From the NCBI RefSeq assembly GCF_000275845.1, contig NW_006766922.1:266390-291045 (forward strand): 24,656 nt of DNA. Direction: 5' to 3'. Numbering within the stretch: position 1 is the stretch's first letter; each line of letters starts with the position of its first letter. Below are positions 10,575 through 17,901 of the stretch, one piece after another. The stretch is from Dichomitus squalens LYAD-421 SS1 (taxonomy: Eukaryota; Basidiomycota; Agaricomycetes; Polyporales; Polyporaceae). Both the position numbers and the translations under genes were made by a program. The notes under the pieces were generated by a model. The model was not told the origin of the DNA. It worked only from the letters and a program-made list of their open reading frames with translations, and searched no databases.

Positions 10575-10763
10575 ACCGGATGGGCGTGGGAGCGAGACAG
10601 TACTGAGACAGCGGGGCAGCAAAAGACAGCATGAGGGTGAAGAACGAGAGAGGCTAGCGAGGGGAGACAGGCGTCGAGCGTGCGAGAAGACGAGCAGGGG
10701 AGGGAAAGCAAGGGAGAGAGGCTGGGCGCGGAGACGGGACGAGACGTCAACGTGGCAACCGCA
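10575..10763 (+). repeat. GA-rich dispersed repeat, copy 2
   Basis: A purine-rich plus-strand stretch with GGAGACAGGCGTCGAGCG followed by GCGAGAAGACGAG, closely matching GGAGACAGATGTCGAGCG followed by CAAGAGAAGACGAG in copy 3, and ending in GGCAACCGCA (10754-10763). It abuts the CArG hairpin and occupies the place where the missing N-terminal part of the carrier gene would be. Confidence 0.55.
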
Positions 10764-10769
10764 AGAGGC

Positions 10770-10838
10770 GAGCTTGTAGGTCCATATTTGGACGCCGTCG
10801 ATGATCGCGACTGCTTCCAAATATGGACCTGCGAGCTC
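10770..10838. repeat. Inverted repeat (hairpin) with two CArG boxes
   Basis: Arms 10770-10792 and 10816-10838 are reverse complements at 21 of 23 positions, separated by a 23 nt loop. Each arm holds a perfect CC(A/T)6GG box: CCATATTTGG at 10782-10791 and CCAAATATGG at 10817-10826. The flanks extend the symmetry imperfectly (CGCAAGAG at about 10760 pairs with CTCTTGCG at about 10844). CArG boxes are the binding sites of SRF/Mcm1-type MADS proteins; function here is unproven. The right arm runs directly into the carrier pseudogene. Confidence 0.85.
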
Positions 10839-11850
10839 GCCGTCTCTTGCGCCATCAAGTTCATGACATATGACCGTGGCACATAATGAACCAAAGCTCT
10901 CCAGTTGCTCATGCCTACGCGAGAGAGCCAGATCAACCTGCGCCACTTCACTAGGGTATACTTGCCACAGCCCGGGCCGCAAAACAGAGGCTCGAAGTGG
11001 AGGTGAGATCGCCCGAGATCGCACTCCACCTCTCCCCGAGCGAGTGCGCAAGAGATCCTTGCACCCGCTACAACGCTAGAATGTGGCTGGCACTTATGAT
11101 CATTGAAACTCCAGGAAGGTAGCCAGCTCTCCGCATACCCCACCTTTGCTCGAGATCCAGTCGATTGTATCTCGAGCGATATGGAAATAGCCCCAAATAT
11201 CCCCTACTGCCGAGGCCATCTCGGGTATACTGCGCTCGCGTTCTGTCTCTCTACCGACTTGCGTTTTGATCAACAACTGTATGTCAGCATCACGTCCGTG
11301 CTCTTCACCTACCCTCTCGAGCTCATTCGAGTTCGTATGGCATTCGCAACGCATAAATCTCATGGTCCTTCTCAACAGTGACTCTCTTTCCTGTCCGACA
11401 TGCGCTGAATATACCACGAAACCTCTCAGCCCGCTCCTCCATCGGCCGCTTCTGCCTCGTCTACTGTGCTCACGGCAGGTCAAGTGGAGACCTCCCTCTT
11501 CACTCGCTTCCCCGTTCTCAAGTTCTACCGCGGCTTTTCAGTCACTACGATAAGAATCGGTTCCCTACACTGGCACATCCTTCCTCTCAGGCTTCTGGGG
11601 CTTGCTCCTCGCCCATTCCTTCCCTCATCGCGAGGGTGAGTCGAAAACCCGAGGCGGACCGCTCGGGGACCTGTCGATCGGAGCTGTGTCTGGGGTGCTT
11701 GCGCAGACGGTGTCCCACCCATTCGAGGTGATCCGGAGATAGATGGATGCGGTGAGGCGAGACGGTCTGCAGGGGTTCTATGTGGGGTTGACGTTCAGGT
11801 ATCTGAAGGTGATACCGATGACCGCAATCGCGCGGTGTGGCAATGGAGAG
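10839..11850 (+). pseudogene. Mitochondrial carrier family (SLC25) pseudogene, Leu5/SLC25A16-like
   Basis: Pieces of one mitochondrial carrier appear in order on the plus strand: CAIKFMTYDR (10845), QLLMPTRESQINLRHFT (about 10898), LFTYPLELIRVRMAF (11300) with the carrier signature PX(D/E)XX(K/R)X(K/R), FPVLKFYRGFSVTTI (11508), PYTGTSFLSGFWGLL (11563), DLSIGAVSGVLAQTV followed by HPFEVIRR (11668), and GFYVGLTFRYLKVIPM (11772). These match the second and third thirds of inner-membrane carriers; the order and wording are closest to the coenzyme A carrier group. Damage is clear: the first repeat is missing, a stop (TAG, 11740-11742) follows HPFEVIRR, the frame shifts near 11560, and the last helix (VWQW near 11845) is in a different frame from the preceding block. 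A 330 bp interval between 10955 and 11290 may be an intron or an insertion. Confidence 0.8.
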
Positions 11851-12129
11851 GCAGATATTGACTCTGTGAGCTATATGAGTTTGTGTCTGTTCATGTAGAG
11901 TCGATACGGCTACTTGCGAGGAATAGGCCGAGGTTGGTAGGCACCTGCCTGAGCTTACTGCGAGATCTGCAATGTGTCTCTAGCGCACGCATTAGGATTG
12001 TAGGACCTCTTTGGCTCTATACTATACATCCCCCGGGTGAATAAGCATGCAGTGCTCGGGTTGTGCGCATACAGTGGGCGCAGATTTATGCACTGGGACC
12101 GGACCAGACCGGGGAACGGACGCTTTCGA

Positions 12130-12799
12130 TGACGGCCAGCAAGTTTTGGACGTTATGTTCTGTGCCTTATACCTCGCCTCACTTGTCTTTTATCTACGCA
12201 TCCTGGCCTCTCTACGCTCTTCCACGCGCCCACCCAAACCTGCCGCCTATTTATTAACACTCATACACCCCTCGCCGCCACAAATCTCTGCGTGTCGTCA
12301 TGTCTCACGATATTACCGTGCATTTCCTTGGTACCACTTCTGGCGGAGGCTCGACAGAGACACACAACTCTCCTAGTCTCATCGTTGACATGTCTCTTCC
12401 AGCTCGCGCTGTTGGGCGGCACAATCGCTGGCTGGGTTCTTACCGTGCAGTGGATGCACAAAACGGGATCGAGCTTGTCCTCATCGTCGCCCTCCAGTTC
12501 AAGTTACTCGGACGGGATCCAGCGGGGACAGCACGCAGACAAACGTGTTCAGCTCGACGTCGGCGCAGATTCGCATCCACGTCGTCGCCTTCGACATTGT
12601 CTGCCTCACCGAACTCATCTTCTTTGAGCGCACCCTCTTCCGCCTGCACGCCGAGTGTCACCGGCACATCCACCCGCGGGCGTCGCAGGAGCACGACATG
12701 GCCATCGCGTTCGTGCCCTGGAACTACCTGCTGCTCCCAATGTACGAGAATCATGCAAGTTACACGAGGTATATTCCAGGATCTATGTACATAATATGA
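12130..12799 (+). pseudogene. Small fungal multi-pass membrane protein, interrupted
   Basis: Three hydrophobic segments are readable on the plus strand: VLDVMFCALYLASLVFYLRI (about 12145), FQLALLGGTIAGWVLTVQWM (about 12400) and IRIHVVAFDIVCLTELIFF (about 12560), followed by a basic ...ERTLFRLHAE, then VPWNYLLLPMYENHA and a stop at 12797-12799. The layout of transmembrane helices with a C-terminal PWN..PLPTY-like tail is one I associate with small uncharacterised Agaricomycete membrane proteins, but I know no function. The second helix runs into a Ser run (12470-12505), and a one-base frame change is needed before FSSTSAQIRIHVV. A tRNase Z first exon sits between helices one and two. Membrane topology is inference; whether helix one belongs to the same gene is uncertain. 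Confidence 0.45.
12300..12392 (+). pseudogene. tRNase Z (ELAC-type) first-exon fragment
   Basis: Starting at the ATG at 12300 the frame reads MSHDITVHFLGTTSGGG followed by STETHNSPSLIVDM, a clear match to the N-terminus of ELAC-type tRNA 3'-processing endonucleases, whose usual wording is FLG(T)(S/T)SGGGP...RNCSSL. Family role: removes 3' trailers from tRNA precursors. After about 31 residues the match stops; the expected following strand and the metal-binding HxHxDH box are absent, and the DNA switches to membrane-protein sequence. The conserved RNC is changed to HNS. This is a truncated, probably captured, first exon. The 60 bp upstream could be its own leader. Confidence 0.65.
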
Positions 12800-14403
12800 A
12801 CCAGAGTACGAGAACATGGGCTTCCTGCACAGCAGTACTGAGCAGAGGAAGCTAGAGCAAATTAGTTGTGAACTCATGTGCGATCTTGTGCACAGGTGGA
12901 CGAGACGCGCATATGGAGGGGGAGACACAGACATTGCTGGAACGCGCATGGGGCGGAAGGGTGACTCGTGTGAGTGCTGAGGGCGGCGGGGAGCCTCTAG
13001 ACGGTCCTGTGACTGGGGCGCTGGGCGGTGCAAGAGGTCACCAGCTGGTCCACGGGGACCGACGTCGCGACCGGGAGGAGGGGAAGAGAGTTCGAGTGCT
13101 CTCGCATGGGCAGCCTATCCACCTCCATGGCGTCAGAGGAGCGTGCAACGGCACATGACGCGGTTTGTCGAGGATAACGGGAGGCGGGAGACCACCGCGC
13201 GAAGGACCCGGAGAGTTCCTGCTCTGCAGTTGAGAAGGGACGGGCAGAAGGGGGTTAGTCTGTCCACTCCGAGCATCAGAAGGGGAAAAAGGGTTGCGTG
13301 CTGCCTTGTATCAGAGCGGAGGACCTTCAAGGCCAATTGTTAGGTGCTCGTCTTGGGGGCTAGGAGCAGCGGGAGGGCTTGGCCAGTCGCCTGAGTGTGC
13401 TTGAGGAGAGCGAGACACTGAGTGATTGCGGTGTTGGTGAAGTCGAGGGAGGGAGACAGATGTCGAGCGCAAGAGAAGACGAGGAAAGCGAGATGGGAAA
13501 GGGTGGATGCGGAGACAGTACAAGATGCCTATGTATACAGCAAGCGCGACTGGCAGCGAGCTGGAAGTTAGACGCTGGCATGCGCCCGCCAGCGCATCAA
13601 GCGTCTATCTTCCGCACCCTGCCACGTCTCCCTCTGCTCAGGCCTCCATGCGTCTCCGTCTGTCGTTCTACTCAGCACCGCCTTCGGACCGCCTGGCTGC
13701 CCGGATAACGCAGGACCCAGGACCCATGAAGCTGAGGCGGTGGTGGGAGGAGAGGGAGGGATGAGACACTGGTGGGGCAACCGCAACAGACGGTGAGTAA
13801 TCCATCCCTCTGCAGCTGTGGATGGCTCACAACTTCGGCCTCGGCCGCCTCTCCCGCTCTGCCGTTTACGCCCGCTGTGGTCTCTTAAAGGGCTAGAAAC
13901 AACCTCCCGCTCGAGGTCCACGCGACGAAGGGGCGAGAAGAACAGCTCGGACGCGTATCGTCCCCACCAAGAAGCACCCCGCTGCCAACCCACGGAGGGT
14001 TGGGAACTCCCCAAGCCTGCCAATTTCCGTACCGCCATCACTACCAGTACGTACTCATCCTCCTTGTGTGTCGCTTTTGTAGGAACACTTGCAGGCGCAT
14101 CGAGGACACTGCCGAACTCCACCGCATCCTCCAGTCCGGACACTCGCCCCAGGCACGATCCGCTCTGCCCACTCCCTCACAATGTCCTCTAGCTCGGGCG
14201 TCACTTAACTCATCTCTCCTCAGCCTCAGCCCTCAGCAGGACTCCCGTCCGCCCCTCCTAGATGCCTCCAGCCACCTCTTGCAAAAATAACCATGAAGCG
14301 CCGCCTGGCTGGCGAGGCTATGTCCCGTCGTACCTCTCGCAACCTCTCATGGGCCTCCATTCTTGGGCCCTGCATTCGAGCACAAGCATGAGAGTCCTAT
14401 CAC
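12800..14403. other. Stretch without recognised gene, GA/GC rich
   Basis: Long frames exist on both strands (for example minus 14143-13568) but they are rich in Arg, Ser and Pro, overlap each other and show no family motif; they look like products of GC-rich sequence. The stretch contains copy 3 of the GA-rich repeat. A minor plus-strand segment at 14293 (MKRRLAGEAMSRRTSRNLSW) leads toward the tandem repeat but soon loses its frame. Confidence 0.45.
13408..13785 (+). repeat. GA-rich dispersed repeat, copy 3 (interrupted)
   Basis: Begins GAGCGAGAC, has GGAGACAGATGTCGAGCG near 13452 and AGAAGACGAG just after, matching copy 2, and after an unrelated middle part ends with GGGATGAGACAC and GGCAACCGCA (13776-13785). 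The shared ends and different middles suggest one repeat family with internal insertions or loss. Confidence 0.45.
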
Positions 14404-14483
14404 GCTATCGGCTGTTCCCGATGGCTATCGGCTGTTCCCGATGGCTATCGGCTGTTCCCGATGGCTATCGGCTGTTCCCGATG
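14404..14483. repeat. Tandem repeat, four exact 20 bp units
   Basis: GCTATCGGCTGTTCCCGATG is repeated four times without change (14404-14423, 14424-14443, 14444-14463, 14464-14483). Because 20 is not a multiple of three, a reading frame passing through would cycle through all three frames, which argues against a protein-repeat role. Exact identity implies recent expansion. Confidence 0.95.
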
Positions 14484-14615
14484 GCGAGACTGAGCAAGAG
14501 AGCGCGACTCCCGCCCGATCTCCACTCATAAGCGACGCAAGGGCGGCGCTCGCAAGGGCAGGGGCACCACAGTGACATCCCGGACGAGTCAAGCTCGCGG
14601 AAGCCCGAAACGATG

Positions 14616-14783
14616 CTATGGCAGACCCAACGGCAGCGCCGGGGACAAGGGATCCGAGCGCGGGATCTCGCAGTCCAGCACGCGGAGCGGGCGGCCACTG
14701 GTGTTGAGAGCGAGCTTGATGGTGTCCAGCAATTCGCGCAGCTCGATGTTGAGCGTGGGCACATCGACCTCGGCGTTCACGCG
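14616..14783 (-). pseudogene. Unidentified coding fragment (Leu-rich amphipathic segment)
   Basis: The minus strand holds a short open stretch ending in TAG (14618-14616) that reads RVNAEVDVPTLNIELRELLD, then TIKLALNTSGRPLRVLDCEI and PRSDPLSPALPLGLP. The pattern of a helix, a GRPLRVLDCEIP strand and a Pro-rich turn looks like real coding sequence, not chance GC-rich translation, but I cannot name the family. A neighbouring piece, CQLCDDTLFAVVDTERVL, lies just upstream on the same strand in another frame and may be the preceding exon or the same exon after a frameshift. No start codon or splice context is convincing. Confidence 0.3.
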
Positions 14784-14799
14784 CTACATAGCACTCGCT

Positions 14800-15340
14800 C
14801 GGTGTCGACGACGGCGAAGAGCGTGTCGTCGCAGAGCTGGCACAGCCAAGGTAGCAAGGTATCCCAGGATCCTGCCCACGCGCCGATGCCTGCGAACGTC
14901 AAGTGTAAGTTGCTGTTCTGTCGTTTCTCATTCGGTGATGTTTTCACTCACTCGGTGGATCGTGCAGTTGTCACTGGTACACTATAGGAGCTATACTAGC
15001 TACCTCACCAGATGTAGCGGAACCCCGACGATGCGAAGTTTGGTGGCCCACCTCAGCGCAAGCGTCAGGCGAATGTTACCTGCCTGAGTGGCTCATAACC
15101 TCGCATCGCGCCCTTTTCTAACCTGTCGCACCCTGATTAATCTACAGGCTGGGGTGACGTGGAGCAGGGGATGTTGGAGGCCCAGGGAGGTATGGTGGCG
15201 TCTCACGGAGGGCGGTCGTTCTGCCACAATGTGCTCTCTTGTGCTCCACTGACTGTAGATGTATTCTGTAGATGTAGTTGAGAGTTTGTAATAGATTAGC
15301 CAGAATGAGCACCGACGTTGCCGCACACACCATCGTACTG
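14800..15340. other. Stretch without recognised gene
   Basis: Apart from the tail of the unidentified fragment, nothing interpretable was found here. Frames are short and no repeat family member was noticed before the right-hand CAAATATTTG element begins. Confidence 0.4.
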
Positions 15341-15345
15341 AATCA

Positions 15346-15635
15346 AGAATATTTGGGTGAATTATTTAACAAATATCTGGGGGAATCACAAGAGGACCCA
15401 CAGCGCATACAAGCAGATCCTCGCTATGTAGCGCTGACACTAAATATTTGGTAAATATTTGGTGGAGCGAGAGTACCCTCCTCCCTTCGCTCCTATATAC
15501 ATTCCAAATATTTGGGGTTCACCTCGAATATCTAGGAGGGGCATCCCTCCAACCCTCTCAAATATTTGGAGGGGCCACTATAACATTTGGGCCAAATAAT
15601 TCGCGTTTTGCTATAACTATAAGGACCAAAAAATT
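15346..15635 (+). repeat. CAAATATTTG-rich repeat, copy B (right)
   Basis: The inverted counterpart of copy A. The stretch 15440-15635 aligns with the reverse complement of 8431-8624, including GGGGCCACTATAACATTTGG (15570-15589) and CTATAACTATAAGGAC near the outer end. Palindrome copies lie at 15441-15449, 15451-15460, 15505-15514, 15525-15534 and 15559-15568, with more at 15347-15355 and 15370-15379. A shorter inverted pair within this copy (GTGAATTATTT near 15357 and AAATAATTCGC near 15594) suggests that it could be a free-standing miniature element. Confidence 0.8.
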
Positions 15636-15639
15636 TATT

Positions 15640-17187
15640 TGACTGATATCCCTGTCGTTTTCCAAGGATCAGTATGTGAGGGATATTTGCGGCTGTGTCT
15701 TGCACATCAAGCCCTCAGGCGCAAAGACTATCGATGCGACTGCACAACACATGAGACAAGCACATAGGTTTTTCGCGAGGTGTGGTCCGGAGAGAGGGCC
15801 GACAGCATTATAGAGGAGTGCATTCGCGTGAGGTTTGAAGCTGAAGCGCCAGCGGTCGACCGCGGTGGGGTTTAGACGCCGTCAACGCGCGTCGGCGGAC
15901 GCGCGCGACGTGGCGATCTCGACTTGTTCCCCGACATTGGCTGTCCTAATAGTATGCGCAGTCGTTCTCACTTTCCTTCCTTCTGGTAACAGTCTTAGTG
16001 TGTCCAGCAGTCTCCCACCGCGGCCATCAAGGCAAATACGAGCCCATGCCGTTAACAATCCGTCAGCGCAGAGTCTTGCAAACCTTTTCCACTATCTTGC
16101 TCTGGTGAGCATCATTATTGCTGGTATGGTCCTCCAATACTAGCCTGGCTGGTGATACGTTTACCTCAGGCCAATTCCTATTCTCTACACCCATGCAGGC
16201 AGACATTATGTGTTGGTCGCGCTTCGTATCAATGCCCTTGTGGATAGGTTGAATATGCCACGAGAGGGTCATGAATTTGGTTGTGAACCGTCTATGATGC
16301 GCAGCCTCGACGATTCAGGAACGCAATGCCGTGAGTATTGACTGTTTCAGCTCACGGGTTCCGATAACATGATGACACAACAGAAGGTTGAGCGCATTGG
16401 CATCGGACTCCACCAGAAACGAGCTCTTGAACCAGACCATCCGATAAGAGGACTTGACGGATGTTTTGGGCCCCGCAGCTGAACGCAGCGAACTGCACAC
16501 GTGGGTGAGTTCTTGCTGTGCAGTAACTGTCGTCCTTCGCCTGCGTTCACCTGACACTTGCCGCTTCAGCGGAAGCAAAGAGGCTATTTCCGGCTCTCCC
16601 GATAAGACGGAGGACATCTGAACATATCGAATTCGAGAGCGATCTGAATAGCGGCAGTCAGTCATGTCGAGAGCATCGGCGATTACGTCAAGTCAAGTCC
16701 CGAGTCGGCGCCGAGGCTATGATTTGATGGATGGCGGCGGTGAGAGGAACGAGCGCTCGAAACGCGCAAGTTGCCTCTTTCGACTGCCACCTTCCCCCGA
16801 TGGGTATTGGACCTGGGACCTCCACACGCACAGTCATACCAGTACTTGCTTCTGTGGCTGCGAAGCGGTGGCGGCTTTCGATCGTCGACTTCCAAAAGTT
16901 ACGCTTCCCGTCCCGCTCTGCCTCATCTTGACTCACATTGAGTCCATAGCGGCGACATGCAGAGAGGACCGCAAGCGGTGCACCGGCTCTGAAGATACAA
17001 TGTCCACCACCCGCTTCCGCTGCCGCAGACTTGCATGCGCGCTTCATCCCGCCCCCGCATGTATACTTAACACGAGGACTGTCGTCGTGCTTCCAACTAC
17101 CAAACCGTCCCCGCACCAACCCTATCCCGACAGCAGTGTCTACCTGTCCAACCGCTACTGCTACTCCGTCCGAAACCAATCGCAGCC
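15640..17187. other. Intergenic region upstream of DUF6699 gene B
   Basis: About 1.5 kb with no recognised coding motif. The distal part should be the promoter of DUF6699 gene B: a TATA-like GTATACTTAA lies at 17061-17070, about 120 bases before the ATG, followed by a C-rich stretch typical of fungal transcription starts. Overlapping Arg/Pro-rich frames on both strands were discounted. Confidence 0.45.
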
Positions 17188-17901
17188 ATGCCGGGAAAGC
17201 ACGTACACTTCGCGGACGTTCCGTCCACCCCCTCATCGACCTTCTCGAACTCTACCTTGACTTCATCGCCTGGGCCGGCCACGCCGCCTCAGGTCCTCCG
17301 CTCACCATTACCGGTCAAGGGTGGCCTCCACGCACCCTCGCAGTACCTGCCGGGTGGAGTCTCATTGAACCCGATCCTTGCACACCAGCTCGGTAACGGC
17401 ACTTCCATGTCATGGAACATGTCCGAGCCCGCGGAATCCGCCCGCCCCCACCTGGGCTCTGCCCCCTCGCGGCTCACCGACGCCCTGGTGCGTGAGCCCG
17501 CGACACACCCTGCACTCCCCTCCCTGGCCATATCATGTGCATACCTCCCCTGGACAATCATCGTCATACCCACTCCAGGCGCCGCCTGGTCTGCACCATA
17601 CGTGACTGTAGGCGACGTCCTGCACACCCTCTACCGCACGCTCCGCCTCGGGGTGACGCAGCACGAACTCGGTGCAGTCGAACCTGCGCTGCGCGAACGC
17701 ATCCACGCATCGTACGTCTCGCGCTATCGCCGCGTTGCCCAGCCCGCCGAGCGCGAGAGCGAGAAGGTCAAGTTCATCAAGCGTGTCGACTACCTCTGCG
17801 ATCGCACTGCATTCCTGGGGCTTTCCCCGGTTCCGGGCGGTATCCCTGCAAAGGGCATGGCTCCTGGGTCGGTCTGGGCGCTGCAAGTCACGAAGCCGTG
17901 A
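17188..17901 (+). CDS. DUF6699 family protein B, complete and intronless
   Basis: A 237-codon single exon with start ATG and stop TGA. The N-terminus MPGKHVHFADVPSTPSS is characteristic of Agaricomycete DUF6699 proteins (short basic start, then KHV(H/R)FA(D/E) and a Ser/Pro/Thr-rich disordered tract to about residue 60). NPILAHQL at 61-68 and MSWNMSEP at 74-81 open the globular part. LPSLAISCAYLPW at 110-122, VTVGDVLHTLYRTL at 139-152, RYRR at 179-182 and KRVDYLCDRTAFLGLSP at 198-214 are the conserved domain blocks. Function is unknown; no signal peptide or membrane segment is visible, so a cytosolic or nuclear protein is likely. It shares domain order with DUF6699 gene A but is strongly diverged. 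Metacaspase B follows 2.7 kb downstream on the same strand. The start is well supported by family agreement. Confidence 0.9.
   Translation: MPGKHVHFADVPSTPSSTFSNSTLTSSPGPATPPQVLRSPLPVKGGLHAPSQYLPGGVSLNPILAHQLGNGTSMSWNMSEPAESARPHLGSAPSRLTDALVREPATHPALPSLAISCAYLPWTIIVIPTPGAAWSAPYVTVGDVLHTLYRTLRLGVTQHELGAVEPALRERIHASYVSRYRRVAQPAERESEKVKFIKRVDYLCDRTAFLGLSPVPGGIPAKGMAPGSVWALQVTKP

Larger units (their letters stand above)
8431..15635. mobile_element. Putative 7.2 kb element with inverted terminal repeats carrying host gene fragments
   Basis: The outer ends are inverted copies of one sequence: 8431-8624 matches the reverse complement of 15440-15635 over about 195 bp at roughly nine bases in ten (aligned by eye). 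Both ends start AATTTTT and are flanked directly by TA (8429-8430 and 15636-15637), as expected for a TA target duplication, although TA could equally belong to the repeat. Between them lie fragments of at least five unrelated host genes on both strands, all damaged, and no transposase was recognised. This fits a non-autonomous gene-capturing element. The alternative is two independent insertions of a roughly 300-370 bp miniature element in opposite orientation around a graveyard of gene pieces. Confidence 0.4.

Noticed and set aside
10464..11143. Long overlapping minus-strand frames of 195 and 199 codons
   Set aside because: They run antisense through the GA-rich repeat, the CArG hairpin and the carrier pseudogene, and are Ser/Arg/Leu-rich by-products of purine-rich DNA.
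13568..14143. 191-codon minus-strand frame
   Set aside because: It has no motif, overlaps a plus-strand frame of similar length, and its composition reflects GC-rich sequence.
16664..17260. 198-codon plus-strand frame overlapping the start of DUF6699 gene B
   Set aside because: It is in a different frame from the well-supported DUF6699 gene, is antisense to another 182-codon frame, and has no recognisable domain.
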